DNA of 64,000 nucleotides from Sanguibacter antarcticus (GCF_002564005.1 NZ_PDJG01000001.1:1860001-1924000); one strand, 5' to 3'. Positions 8,592-16,750 are shown, counted from the stretch's first letter. Notes: a model not told the origin generated them from the sequence alone. A program made the numbers and translations.

Positions 8592-8960
8592 GTGACCGAT
8601 CACCTCAGCGCCCCCACGTTCGTCGCGCACGCTGGCGGCGCTGTCGTGTCCCGTCGGATCCTCGACGGGACCGGCAGCATCAAGTGGCTCTTGCGCGAAG
8701 AACCGGCTCACCCTGCAGACAGCGGGTGGAGGTTCCTGTCCGCGATCGATGACGACGAGTACGCACGCGACCCTGCCAACATGGTGGCGCTCGACTTCGC
8801 GACGGTCGCAGCCATCGAGCCTGCGGTCTTCAGCATCTACCACCTCCCGGTCGGCAGCGACCTCCAGCTCGTCGTCGAGAACGGTGGACGGCACTTCCTC
8901 GACAACATCACCGGTGTCGAGCTCCTGCACCCGGCTCAGGGCGACGACCAGCCGTCGTAG
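8592..8960 (+). CDS. DUF2185 (Imm33-like) protein
   Basis: A 122-residue cytoplasmic protein starting at GTG 8592. The segments VVSRRILDGTGSIKWLLREE, GWRFLSAIDDDEY and NMVALDFATVAAIEP match the DUF2185 family, whose members are often grouped with Imm33-type immunity proteins. The only conserved feature I recognise is the fold signature; no catalytic motif is visible. It stands alone between the cellulases and a converging dehydrogenase. No toxin gene is adjacent, so an immunity role is not supported here. Confidence 0.72.
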   Translation: MTDHLSAPTFVAHAGGAVVSRRILDGTGSIKWLLREEPAHPADSGWRFLSAIDDDEYARDPANMVALDFATVAAIEPAVFSIYHLPVGSDLQLVVENGGRHFLDNITGVELLHPAQGDDQPS

Positions 8961-8984
8961 GCTCCGCCCCTGCGCCGACCAGCG

Positions 8985-10172
8985 CTAGGACGCGATGCGC
9001 ACCGGCTCCGGAGCGAGCGGCTCGTGAGGATAGTGCGCCGACCGCTCCTGGAACGCGAGGATCGCAGGGTTGACGACGACCCCGTCGCGCACCTCGATCG
9101 CACGCGAGATGGTCTCGTCCATCGCCCAGGCCGACGGCCCGCCGAGGACGGCTCCGAGAAACGGCAGGAGCGCTTCGCTGATCTCCCACGTCGCGGCATT
9201 CCACAGGTAGGACGGGCTGTGGTCGACCGCGTAGTACGAGATGTGGTCGCCGACCTCGACCATCGGGTCGGCGAACGTCGTCGGGCGCGCCCAGCTAAAA
9301 CCCATACCTTCGTCGCACGAGACGTCCACGATGAGGCTGCCGGGGCGGAACGCCCCGAGGTCTCTCTCGTCCAGGTAGGTCAGAGGTGCGTTCGGGTCCT
9401 GGAGCGTGCAGTTGACGACGATGTCGCTGCGAGCGAGGAACGGGGCGATCGGGACCCTGCCGTCGTCGGTGGTCACGTGGCTGAGGAACGGCGCGTCGTC
9501 GTCGTGGTCGAACTGTGCCATCTGTGCGGAGTGGATCGGGGACCCCACCGCGGCGACGTCCCGATGGGTGAGCACCCGGACGTCGTGAACGCCGACAGCC
9601 TTGAGCGCCGTGACGGCACCGCGGGCGGTCGCTCCGAAGCCGATGACCACGGCGGTGAGCCGACGTCCGTAGTCGCCTGTCGCCCCGCAGAGCTGGAGCG
9701 CATGGAGCACCGAGCAGTACCCGGCGAGCTCGTTGTTCTTGTGGAAGACGTGGAGGCAGAATCCCCCGTCGCTCGTCCAGTGGTTCATGGCCTCGAACGC
9801 GATGAGCGTGAGGCGCTTGTCGATCGCGATCTGTGTGATCTCGCGGTCCTGGACGCAGTGCGGCCAGCCCCAGAGCGTCTGTCCGTCTCGCAGCTGGGCG
9901 AGGTCCTGCGCCTGCGGCTTCGGCAGAAGGATGATGTCTGAGCCCGCGATCACCTCGGAGCGCTCCGCGACCCGGCCGACGAACGGGGCGAGCTGAGCGT
10001 CGCTCATCCCGAACTGTTCTCCGTACCCGGTCTCGAGGGTGATCCGCCGTGCGAGCCCGGGATCGATCCGGTCGAGGTGCGACGGGTGGATGGGCAGCCT
10101 GCGCTCGTCGACCTTGCTCGAGGTACCCATGATCCCGAGCGTCAGACCAGTGCTGGCGCTCACGGGGCACAC
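8985..10172 (-). CDS. Alanine dehydrogenase / N5-carboxyethyl-ornithine synthase-like
   Basis: A 395-residue NAD(P)-dependent enzyme of the alanine dehydrogenase/PNT superfamily. The N-terminal half has VDERRLPIHP (21-30) and LLPKP with Lys85, matching the substrate-binding Arg and Lys of AlaDH. The second half has a Rossmann segment VIGFGATARGAV and VDVSCDEGMGF. The overall pattern is nearer to N5-(carboxyethyl)ornithine synthase and saccharopine dehydrogenase-type reductases than to canonical Ald. The substrate is therefore uncertain, with pyruvate plus an amino acid most likely. GTG 10172 and GTG 10163 are both possible starts; neither has a clear Shine-Dalgarno. Confidence 0.78.
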   Translation of the reverse strand: MCPVSASTGLTLGIMGTSSKVDERRLPIHPSHLDRIDPGLARRITLETGYGEQFGMSDAQLAPFVGRVAERSEVIAGSDIILLPKPQAQDLAQLRDGQTLWGWPHCVQDREITQIAIDKRLTLIAFEAMNHWTSDGGFCLHVFHKNNELAGYCSVLHALQLCGATGDYGRRLTAVVIGFGATARGAVTALKAVGVHDVRVLTHRDVAAVGSPIHSAQMAQFDHDDDAPFLSHVTTDDGRVPIAPFLARSDIVVNCTLQDPNAPLTYLDERDLGAFRPGSLIVDVSCDEGMGFSWARPTTFADPMVEVGDHISYYAVDHSPSYLWNAATWEISEALLPFLGAVLGGPSAWAMDETISRAIEVRDGVVVNPAILAFQERSAHYPHEPLAPEPVRIAS

Positions 10173-10306
10173 TCGATCAAAGAGATCGTGAAACAGTGGT
10201 CAGGGCGGCGGTGCTGCGAGGACCGGACGGTCATCTCTACTCCCTCAGGCGGCGCCGAAAAGGCACCATTCCTTCAAGAATACGTCATAAAACTACAAGG
10301 ACGGCG

Positions 10307-10414
10307 TCAGTCCCGGTCGCCGCGGAGGAACGAGTAGAACCGGATCACGCCGACTCCCAGGATGAAGAAGATCATCCCGAGGGCAAGCTGTGCGGTGATC
10401 TCGGCGCCGCTCAT
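10307..10414 (-). CDS. Small single-pass membrane protein
   Basis: A 35-residue ORF starting at ATG 10414. It has an amphipathic start (MSGAEITAQLALG), one hydrophobic helix (MIFFILGVGVI) and a basic cytoplasmic end (RFYSFLRGDRD). It lies between the dehydrogenase and the fluoride channel genes on the same strand. No family is recognised. The membrane helix followed by charged residues supports a real small protein, but length alone makes the call tentative. Confidence 0.5.
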   Translation of the reverse strand: MSGAEITAQLALGMIFFILGVGVIRFYSFLRGDRD

Positions 10415-10485
10415 CGCGCGCACCTGCAGCCCGTGCGTGCCGAACGGATGTGGTGAGCGGCCGTGCCGACCATGGTGGACTCCGT

Positions 10486-10548
10486 GGTGTCGATGTACCG
10501 AAGACGGTGCTGGTGGCGCGGTGTTGCGCCACCCTAGACATCGACACC
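10486..10548. other. Nested inverted repeats in an intergenic region
   Basis: An outer 11-bp pair (GGTGTCGATGT at 10486-10496 with ACATCGACACC at 10538-10548) encloses an inner 8-bp hairpin (GGTGGCGC at 10512-10519 with GCGCCACC at 10526-10533). It lies downstream of the crcB pair and upstream of the 35-residue protein. It could be a terminator, a small structured RNA or a processed leader. The rest of 10415-10658 shows nothing else recognisable. Confidence 0.6.
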
Positions 10549-10658
10549 TACCGACGGAACGTGAGCCTTCACGTACCACTGTTCAGCAGAGTTTCTCAAT
10601 TCACCCGAAACTTCTCGACCAGACCGGCCGCCAGTCGTCCGTCAGGCTCGTCGTCCGG

Positions 10659-11033
10659 TCAGCGGACCAGCGCTTGCACGATGAGGATCCCGAGCGCCGC
10701 GGCCGCGACAGCGAGCACAGCTGTTCCGAGGACATTGAGCACAGCCCGGCGGGTCTCCCCCGCCTGAACCAGCCTGACGGTGTCGACCATCGCTGTCGAG
10801 AAGGTCGTGTAACCACCGCAGAACCCGGTGCCGCACGCGAGGAGCACGGTGGGCCCCAGGCCCCCGAACAACGCGGCCCCGGTGAGGATCCCGAGGAGCA
10901 GCGAGCCGGAGACGTTGATGAGGACGGTCGCGAGCGGGAACGCGCCGCGCGTGCGGCTCCGGACGAGCCCGTCGACGACGAAACGCGTGGCGGCACCGAC
11001 CCCGCCCATGACTGCCACGAGAACGATCGTCAC
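10659..11033 (-). CDS. crcB: Fluoride channel subunit FluC/CrcB
   Basis: A 124-residue protein with four predicted membrane helices and the CrcB hallmarks GGVGAATRF, NVSGSLLLG and GTGFCGGYTTFSTAM. Fluc channels export toxic fluoride as dual-topology dimers; paired genes generally encode heterodimers. Its ATG overlaps the stop of the preceding crcB gene by four bases (ATGA), so the two are translationally coupled. Confidence 0.95.
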   Translation of the reverse strand: MTIVLVAVMGGVGAATRFVVDGLVRSRTRGAFPLATVLINVSGSLLLGILTGAALFGGLGPTVLLACGTGFCGGYTTFSTAMVDTVRLVQAGETRRAVLNVLGTAVLAVAAAALGILIVQALVR

Positions 11034-11473
11034 GACGCCTCCGCACGAGAGGCTCGGTCGGCTTTCCGACGCTGACGAGCGGCCGCCAGGACGACGCCTC
11101 CGAGGCAGGCACCCAGGCCGAGGACGAGGCTGGCCGCCACATACACCAGCCCTTGCCCGACAGCGCCGTCCGCGAGGTGCCGCTCGGTCTCGACCGCGAG
11201 GGTGGAGAAGGTCGTGAAGCCGCCGAGGAATCCTGTCCCGGCACCGAGCCGGACCTGCCGGACGCCCAGGGTCTCGGTGCCGCGGCGCACGAGGGTCTCG
11301 AGCAGCAGCCCGAGAAGGAACGCCCCGGTGACGTTCGCGACGAGCGTGGCGACCGGCCAGCCGTCGTGCGGGGGGACAGCCGTGATGAGGAGGTAGCGCG
11401 CTGCGGTCCCGAGCGCACCGCCCGCAGCGACGAGCAGCACGAGCGCGGGATCGAGATGGACAGGTCGCGCCAC
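11030..11473 (-). CDS. crcB: Fluoride channel subunit FluC/CrcB, first gene of pair
   Basis: A 147-residue four-helix protein with GGALGTAARYL, NVTGAFLLG and GTGFLGGFTTFSTLA. The basic C-terminus (RQRRKADRASRAE) is longer than usual. It starts at GTG 11473 and is coupled to the second crcB. I looked for a fluoride riboswitch in the 77-bp leader and found none of its conserved elements. Confidence 0.94.
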   Translation of the reverse strand: MARPVHLDPALVLLVAAGGALGTAARYLLITAVPPHDGWPVATLVANVTGAFLLGLLLETLVRRGTETLGVRQVRLGAGTGFLGGFTTFSTLAVETERHLADGAVGQGLVYVAASLVLGLGACLGGVVLAAARQRRKADRASRAEAS

Positions 11474-11550
11474 CGGACCACCCTTCTCACGTCGAGGCCG
11501 CTCGCGCAGCAGAACAGAGACCAGCGTAGACGTGTCGAGGCTCCCCGGGC

Positions 11551-12549
11551 TCAGCCCAGCGGCACCCGGAGCTCGTCGCTCAGTGCTCGTTCGGAGCTCG
11601 ATCCGACAGGAACGACGAGCTCGACGGCGAGACCCCCGACCGGCACGGAGAACACCCGCGTCCCCTCGAAGCGCTCGTCGTCACGGACCGTCGTTCCCCC
11701 GCACCGCTCGAGGAGCAGGATCGTGTGCCCTACCGAGTGCTCAGGACGTCGCGACCGCGTCACCCAGTGACGCCTGCGGAGCACGTGCAGCTCGTTCTCG
11801 CTCGCGCACACGATCGCCGCGTGGAGCGTCGAGGGAAGGATCAGATCGAGGAACCGGGCTGCCCCCTGCCTGCCACGCGGCGTGACCGTCCGTCGAGCGT
11901 GGAACCCGAGCACACGGACGTCTGGTTCGGCTCGCACGAGGGCGTGCTGCGCCGTGACGAGCCCGACGTCGCGCTCACCGAGATCGAGCAGCCCGAGAGC
12001 CGCACGGTGGATGCTGGTCTGTCCAGGCGTTTCGTGGGGCACCGCACCGTCAGTGGCGGCTCCGTGCCCTGCGCTGGTCGTCGAGACTCCGAGGGCGAGC
12101 CCGCGCAGCGTCGCGACGAGCGTCTCGATGATCCCCTCGGACGCGGCGTTGTACTTGAGCGTGAGGGCTGGTCTCGGACCGTCGGTGGACGAGACCCCGG
12201 GCACCGGTGTCCTGCTCGCGCCTCCGGCCGTGAAGAGCGTCAGCCACCCGTCGAGGAGATCAGCCCCGTAGTCGATGGCCGCGACCTGCGAGTGCTCGAC
12301 CGTCAAGAGGTCGTAGCCCTTGGCGGAGCGGCTGAGGAGCTCGATCTTGTCCGGGTCCACCACGACGAGGTGGTCGTAGAGGTCCATCTCCGGGGTCGCG
12401 TCGCGGCGTGTGATCTGTCGCGGCACCTTGAGGACCATGACGGCACGCTCAAGGTCCAGCGGATGGTTCCTGTAGAGCGGCGGAACGAGGTCGAGCGAGT
12501 CGACCGGGACGACCCACGGGCCGAAAGCGTCATACTCGGCGGATCTCAT
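11551..12549 (-). CDS. Conserved protein of unknown function
   Basis: A 332-residue soluble protein. I place the start at ATG 12549, 16 bases after a TATCAT that could be the -10 of a leaderless transcript; ATG 12576 is an in-frame alternative. The first half (PPLYRNHPLDLERAVMVLKV, DHLVVVDPDKIELL, YDLLTVEHSQVAAIDYG) resembles bacterial PH-like proteins that set a membrane-associated barrel. The second half repeats the theme with ELHVLRRRHW. No membrane segment or catalytic motif is visible. It stands alone between the PepSY-like protein and the fluoride channel pair. Confidence 0.65.
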   Translation of the reverse strand: MRSAEYDAFGPWVVPVDSLDLVPPLYRNHPLDLERAVMVLKVPRQITRRDATPEMDLYDHLVVVDPDKIELLSRSAKGYDLLTVEHSQVAAIDYGADLLDGWLTLFTAGGASRTPVPGVSSTDGPRPALTLKYNAASEGIIETLVATLRGLALGVSTTSAGHGAATDGAVPHETPGQTSIHRAALGLLDLGERDVGLVTAQHALVRAEPDVRVLGFHARRTVTPRGRQGAARFLDLILPSTLHAAIVCASENELHVLRRRHWVTRSRRPEHSVGHTILLLERCGGTTVRDDERFEGTRVFSVPVGGLAVELVVPVGSSSERALSDELRVPLG

Positions 12550-12613
12550 ATTTTGGATGATACGCCCGCTCACCATCGACGGCGCGGGCACCTTCCCGGT
12601 TGCCAGCACCACA

Positions 12614-12645
12614 GGGCGGGGCCAGCGTCCGGTTCGGCCCCGCCC
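12614..12645 (-). terminator. Terminator after the PepSY-like gene
   Basis: A 10-bp all-GC stem (GGGCGGGGCC with GGCCCCGCCC) and a 12-base loop lie about 50 bp beyond the stop at 12695. No run of T follows on the minus strand. Confidence 0.55.
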
Positions 12646-12694
12646 CCCTGAGTGCCTGGTGCTCAGCTGTGCCGGTTGCCCAGCAGCGTGATGC

Positions 12695-13414
12695 TCAGCC
12701 GGCTGAGCCGGAGGTCGTGCCGCTCGCGTCGGCACTGTCCGCAGCCCCTGCCCCCGGACCGCCGTGCCCTCGACCGGCACCGTCGCCACGTCCGCCTCTG
12801 CCGGTGGCTGCGGTGACCGTCGCGAGGTCGGCTGAGACCTGGTAGACGACCCGGTCGTCGCCCGACGTCCCGACCGCCCGGTAGGAGCCGTCAGCAGCCA
12901 GCCGGACCTCGGTGATGTCCGCGTCCGCGTCTTCGGCTGCGACTGCAGCGATGACCGCGTCGGCGTCGTCACCCGTCACGACCGTGGCGGCCGACCTGCC
13001 CTCACCATCAGCGGACCCACCCCGACCAGCACCCTCGGGGCGCTCGCCCCTGCCGGTGGCTGCGGTGACCGTCGCGAGGTCGGCTGAGACCTGGTAGACG
13101 ACCCGGTCGTCGCCCGACGTCCCGACCGCCCGGTAGGAGCCGTCAGGAGCCAGCCGAACCTCGGTGATGTCCGCGTCCGCGTCTTCGGCTGCGACTGCAG
13201 CGATGACCGCGTCGGCGTCGTCACCCGTCACGACCGTGCCGGATAGTCCACGCGTGGCCGAGTCCGAGCCTGCGGCCGCGCGACCGCTCGCGTGGTTCTC
13301 CACGGACGGGGTCGCGGGATCCGTGGCTGCCGCCGCCAGGCTCGCACCACCGATGGAGAGTGCCGCCACGACGGCTGCGGTCGTGGCTATCGTGCCCATA
13401 CGTCGTCTGAACAT
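12695..13414 (-). CDS. Exported PepSY-like repeat protein
   Basis: A 239-residue secreted protein. ATG 13414 is preceded by GAGGAGG and opens a signal peptide (RRRMGTIATTAAVVAALSIG, cleavage near AAA-ATD). Two PepSY-like units follow, each with VVTGDDADAVIAAVAAEDAD, an EVRL strand, DGSYRAVGTSGDDRVVYQVS and DLATVTAATGRG. The units are almost identical in DNA as well as protein and are separated by a Gly-rich spacer. The C-terminus is Gly/Ala-rich. PepSY domains often inhibit or chaperone extracellular enzymes; no partner is encoded beside it. Confidence 0.82.
   Translation of the reverse strand: MFRRRMGTIATTAAVVAALSIGGASLAAAATDPATPSVENHASGRAAAGSDSATRGLSGTVVTGDDADAVIAAVAAEDADADITEVRLAPDGSYRAVGTSGDDRVVYQVSADLATVTAATGRGERPEGAGRGGSADGEGRSAATVVTGDDADAVIAAVAAEDADADITEVRLAADGSYRAVGTSGDDRVVYQVSADLATVTAATGRGGRGDGAGRGHGGPGAGAADSADASGTTSGSAG
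12798..12986. repeat. Internal duplication, copy A
   Basis: This 189-bp segment recurs at 13050-13238 with two base differences and an offset of 252 bp (84 codons). It encodes one PepSY-like unit. Near-identity including third codon positions indicates a recent duplication or ongoing gene conversion. Confidence 0.93.
13050..13238. repeat. Internal duplication, copy B
   Basis: Second copy of the 189-bp unit, in direct orientation. The two differences from copy A turn Ala into Pro (in RLA-DG versus RLAPDG) and leave the other change silent. Confidence 0.93.
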
Positions 13415-13618
13415 GCGTTCCTCCTCGAGTACCCGGCGCTCGTCGCCGAGATACTTCGACCCTGTTCCTCGAACATGTGATTCGTCTGCGAGCAACCTGG
13501 CGCGATGCTGTGAGTGACCCATATGTCCCTCTTCGACAGCAGGAACGTCGGGACAGCACCGACGATCTCGCGGGTCTCGGCGGTTGTGCAGGCCCGGCGG
13601 AGGCTGCGCCGTGCTCGC

Positions 13619-13885
13619 CTAGGCGAGGGAGAGGAAGAGCTTCTCGAGCTTCTGGACGTCGAGAGCCTGGGTGTCTCCGTCGGACTCGACGAGACACTGA
13701 CGCATCCCGGAGGCGATGATCGCGAAGCCTGCCTTGTCGAGCGCGCTCGAGACGGCGGACAGCTGCATGACGACCTCCTCGCAGTCACGTCCCTCGTCGA
13801 GCATGCGCACCACGCCGGCCAGCTGGCCTTGCGCGCGCTTGAGCCGGTTGATGACCTTCGTCATCTCGGTTCGGTCGAGCTCCAT
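13619..13885 (-). CDS. CsoR-family persulfide-sensing repressor (CstR-like)
   Basis: An 88-residue all-helical CsoR/RcnR-family repressor starting at ATG 13885 after GAGGCAGG. Cys35 (GRDCEEV) and Cys64 (MRQCLVE) are kept. The position four residues before the second Cys, where copper-binding CsoR has His, is Gly60. Loss of the His with both Cys kept is the pattern of CstR, which senses persulfides through a di- or trisulfide bond. The adjacent CoA-disulfide reductase/rhodanese/TusA/DsrE gene is the expected target. A matching operator lies 52 bp upstream, suggesting autoregulation. Confidence 0.85.
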   Translation of the reverse strand: MELDRTEMTKVINRLKRAQGQLAGVVRMLDEGRDCEEVVMQLSAVSSALDKAGFAIIASGMRQCLVESDGDTQALDVQKLEKLFLSLA

Positions 13886-13936
13886 CGTCCTGCCTCTCTT
13901 CGGGCCGTCGCGCACTGCGCGGCCGTTGGCCAACGA

Positions 13937-13952
13937 TACCCCCCACGGTACC
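13937..13952. promoter_or_regulatory. Probable CstR operator before the repressor gene
   Basis: ATACCCCCCACGGTAC shares 12 of 16 positions with ATACCCCTAAGGGTAT in front of the sulfur-enzyme gene. It lies 52 bp before the repressor start. Arms of A/T followed by C and G runs are typical for CsoR-family operators. Confidence 0.6.
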
Positions 13953-14068
13953 TCCGCGGAGGCGGAACAGGTCAGCACCGCCAGGGACCTTCGTCCCCTG
14001 TGCGGCCCAGGACGGCACGGGACGGCCACACCTTTCCTCACGACGACCGGTGCCGGAGGAGGCCCGCA

Positions 14069-14109
14069 GACGACGAAGCCTCCTGGGTGTCCCAGGAGGC
14101 TTCGTCGTC
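14069..14109 (-). terminator. Terminator of the sulfur-enzyme gene
   Basis: A perfect 19-bp stem (GACGACGAAGCCTCCTGGG and complement) with a TGT loop begins eight bases after the stop codon on the minus strand. Confidence 0.9.
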
Positions 14110-14116
14110 GGTGCTG

Positions 14117-16618
14117 CTAGACGAAGAGCGTGCCGTTCGACTCGGAGGCGTCACCGAGGAAGGTCGCCACACCGCCCAGCTCCACGCCGTCGATGAGGTC
14201 CTCGGCTGCGATCCCGAGCAGGTCCATCGTCATGGTGCACCCGACGAGCCTGACTCCTCCGGCCTGCGCAGACGCGATGAGCTCCGGAAGGCTCGGCACG
14301 TGGTTGTCCTTCATGATCTTCTTCATCATCGCGGTCCCACCACCGAGGAGGTTCATCGTCGAGAGCTTCATCGCCCCCGGGCCCGACGGCATGAGGGCAC
14401 CCATCATCCGCACCATGGGGGCGCGACGCACCTTGGGCGGGTCCTGACGGCGCAACGCGTTGAGCCCCCAGAAGGTGAAGAACATCGACACCTCTTCGCC
14501 CATCGCGACCGCGCCGTTGGCGATGATGAACGCAGCAAGGACCTTGTCGAGGTCACCGGAGAAGACGACGAGGGACTTCTTGTCCTTCGTCGGTCTCCCC
14601 GCGGCGGCGAGGCCGACAGGTGCGTGGCCGCCGCCCTTGCGGATCCGGGCAGCGAACCCAGGTCCTTCTGGAGTCATCGACACGACCTCGTGGCCGTTCT
14701 TCAGCGCCCACGCGGGCGCGTCCAGCCGGAACCCTGGGTCGGAGACGTGGGCGAGGACCTCGTCGCCGGGAGCGAGCCCGGCGATCGTCTGCTGGAGCTT
14801 CATGATCGGTCCAGGGCACGCCAGCCCCGCACAGTCGAGGTCGACGAGCACGCCGCTCCCCTGCGCGGCGGTCTCGTGGGCGGCTGGCTCGTGAGCGCTC
14901 TCCGTGTAGGAGATGACGGGCTCGGTCGAGTCGACCCCGGTCGGCGCGATGTCGTGGAAAGCGCGGAACGTCGTCATGCCGCCCGACAGCGTCGCCACGT
15001 CGGTGAAGCCGCGCTGGACGAGCGCACGGTACGCGAGGTAGCTCCGGAAGCCGACCGCGCAGTAGAGACGGATCGGCGTCGTCCGGTCCCAGGTCTCCTG
15101 AGCCTCTCGGATCGTCTTGAGCGGGACGTTCTCGGCACCTGGCAGGTGCCACAGCTCGAACTCGTCAGGTCCGCGGACGTCGATGATCCTGGCACCGTCG
15201 GTCGCGTCGGGGTAGTCCCCCGCGTACCAGAGCTCAAGGTCGCCCAAGAGGACGTTCGACGCGATGAATCCCGCCATGTTCACGGGGTCCTTCGCCGAGC
15301 CGAACGGCGGTGCGTACGCGAGCTCGAGAGCTTCGAGGTCGAAGACCGTCATGCCGCCGCGCAGGGCGGTGGCGAGCACGTCGAGCCGCTTGTCCACACC
15401 GTCGAATCCCGCGACCTGGGCACCGAGAAGCGCCCCGTCGGTCGGCGAGAAGAGGATCTTCACGTGCATCATCGCTGTGCCCGGGTAGTACCCGGCGTGC
15501 CCGTGCGGGTGGGCCGAGACGGTCCGGAACGGGACCCCGGACGCGATGAGCTGCTTCTCCGACGCTCCGGTGGCACCGGCGACCATGTCGAAGATCTTGA
15601 CGACCGAGGTCCCCTGCGTGGACTCGTACACCGTGTCCCGACCGCAGATGTTCTCTGCCGCGACCCGGCCCTGCCGGTTCGCGGGGCCGGCGAGCGGGAT
15701 GAGCCAGGTGCCCGGCAAGACGGTGTGAGGCACCTCGACGGCGTCGCCCGCTGCCCAGATGGACGGGTCGGACGTGCGCATGTGCTGGTCGACGGTGATG
15801 CCGCCCCGTGGGCCGAGGTCGAGACCGGCCGCAGCCGCGAGCTCGGTGCTCGGGCGCACACCGGCTGCCATGATGACGAGATCGGTGTCGATGACCGTCG
15901 AGCTGCGCAGCTCGACGCGCACCCGTCCGTCCGGGCGGGGGGAGAACGCTGCGGCAGCCGTGCCGAGGTGGAGGCCGATCCCGTGGGCACGAAGGTAGTT
16001 CTCCACGGACGTCGTCATCTCGCGGTCGAGCGGCGGGAGGATCTGCCCTGCCATCTCGACGACCTCGACGGTCACGCCGCGGTGGTGGAGGTTCTCGGCC
16101 ATCTCGAGACCGATATATCCGGCACCGATGACGACAGCGTGCTTGATGCCACCGACGCGGTCTGGGCCGCCTGAGCCGTCGACGGCGCGCTTGATGACGT
16201 CCATGTCGCCGATGCGGCGCAGCACGTGGATCGCGGGCAGATCGATCCCAGGCAGGTCTGGGCGCAGGGGGGCCGCGCCGGGTGCGAGCGCGAGCGCGTC
16301 GTACGGTTCGTCGTACTCCTCGCCGGACTCGACGACGCGCACGTGGACGGTCTTCGCCGCACGGTCGATGGCCAGGACCTCGACCCCGTTGCGCACGTCG
16401 ATGTCGAGCGAGTCACGCAGGCTCTCCGGGGTCTGCAGGACGAGGCGCTCGCGCTCCTTGATCGTCTCGCCGATGTGGTACGGGAGACCACAGTTGGCGA
16501 ACGACACGTGCTGCCCTCGTTCGAAGACAACGATCTCGGCATGCTCGTCGAGGCGACGCGCACGGGCTGCGACAGACATGCCGGCAGCGACTCCTCCGAC
16601 GACGACGATCTTCTTCAC
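14117..16618 (-). CDS. CoA-disulfide reductase / rhodanese / TusA / DsrE fusion
   Basis: An 833-residue multidomain sulfur-transfer enzyme. GTG 16618 places KKIVVVGGVAAGMS at the N-terminus as in CoA-disulfide reductases. The FAD/NAD(P)H reductase (about 1-450) keeps the active Cys43 in SFANCGLPYHIG. A rhodanese domain follows (about 460-560, IIDVRGPDEFELWHLPGA, catalytic Cys in LYCAVGFRS). Next comes TusA (about 600-670, CAGLACPGPIMKL) and a DsrE/DsrF-like domain (to 833, with VGCTMTMDLLG). Persulfide can pass from Cys to Cys within one chain. In CstR systems these parts are usually separate or pairwise fused. The gene stands alone with a CsoR-type operator 81 bp upstream. Confidence 0.93.
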   Translation of the reverse strand: MKKIVVVGGVAAGMSVAARARRLDEHAEIVVFERGQHVSFANCGLPYHIGETIKERERLVLQTPESLRDSLDIDVRNGVEVLAIDRAAKTVHVRVVESGEEYDEPYDALALAPGAAPLRPDLPGIDLPAIHVLRRIGDMDVIKRAVDGSGGPDRVGGIKHAVVIGAGYIGLEMAENLHHRGVTVEVVEMAGQILPPLDREMTTSVENYLRAHGIGLHLGTAAAAFSPRPDGRVRVELRSSTVIDTDLVIMAAGVRPSTELAAAAGLDLGPRGGITVDQHMRTSDPSIWAAGDAVEVPHTVLPGTWLIPLAGPANRQGRVAAENICGRDTVYESTQGTSVVKIFDMVAGATGASEKQLIASGVPFRTVSAHPHGHAGYYPGTAMMHVKILFSPTDGALLGAQVAGFDGVDKRLDVLATALRGGMTVFDLEALELAYAPPFGSAKDPVNMAGFIASNVLLGDLELWYAGDYPDATDGARIIDVRGPDEFELWHLPGAENVPLKTIREAQETWDRTTPIRLYCAVGFRSYLAYRALVQRGFTDVATLSGGMTTFRAFHDIAPTGVDSTEPVISYTESAHEPAAHETAAQGSGVLVDLDCAGLACPGPIMKLQQTIAGLAPGDEVLAHVSDPGFRLDAPAWALKNGHEVVSMTPEGPGFAARIRKGGGHAPVGLAAAGRPTKDKKSLVVFSGDLDKVLAAFIIANGAVAMGEEVSMFFTFWGLNALRRQDPPKVRRAPMVRMMGALMPSGPGAMKLSTMNLLGGGTAMMKKIMKDNHVPSLPELIASAQAGGVRLVGCTMTMDLLGIAAEDLIDGVELGGVATFLGDASESNGTLFV

Positions 16619-16698
16619 GAGTATTCCGATCTCTTGAACCAGCAGGGCGTCTTCCACGCTATCCGGCGACCATGTCGGGCCCGCAGGACGTAGGTCGC

Positions 16699-16714
16699 AT
16701 ACCCCTAAGGGTAT
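16699..16714. promoter_or_regulatory. CstR/CsoR-type operator before the sulfur-enzyme gene
   Basis: ATACCCCTAAGGGTAT is an inverted repeat with arms ATACCC and GGGTAT around CTAA, 81 bp upstream of the fusion gene. It resembles known CsoR-family operators and recurs in degraded form before the repressor gene. Confidence 0.75.
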
Positions 16715-16750
16715 CAATCGCACAGCTGTGGAGTTCACCCGCGGACCGCT

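Noticed and set aside
11474-11550. Fluoride riboswitch before the crcB pair
   Set aside because: The leader lacks the conserved pseudoknot blocks of the crcB motif and is very short.
12550-12972. N-terminal extension of the unknown protein that ends at 11551
   Set aside because: The extension overlaps the PepSY-like gene in another frame and is Arg/Ser/Thr-rich; ATG 12549 gives a coherent protein.
13619-13885. Copper-sensing CsoR
   Set aside because: The His ligand is Gly and the neighbour is a sulfur-transfer enzyme; no copper ATPase or chaperone is nearby.
13514-16174. 886-codon plus-strand frame opposite the sulfur-enzyme fusion
   Set aside because: Antisense to a protein with four recognised domains; its own translation has no recognisable domain and crosses a terminator.
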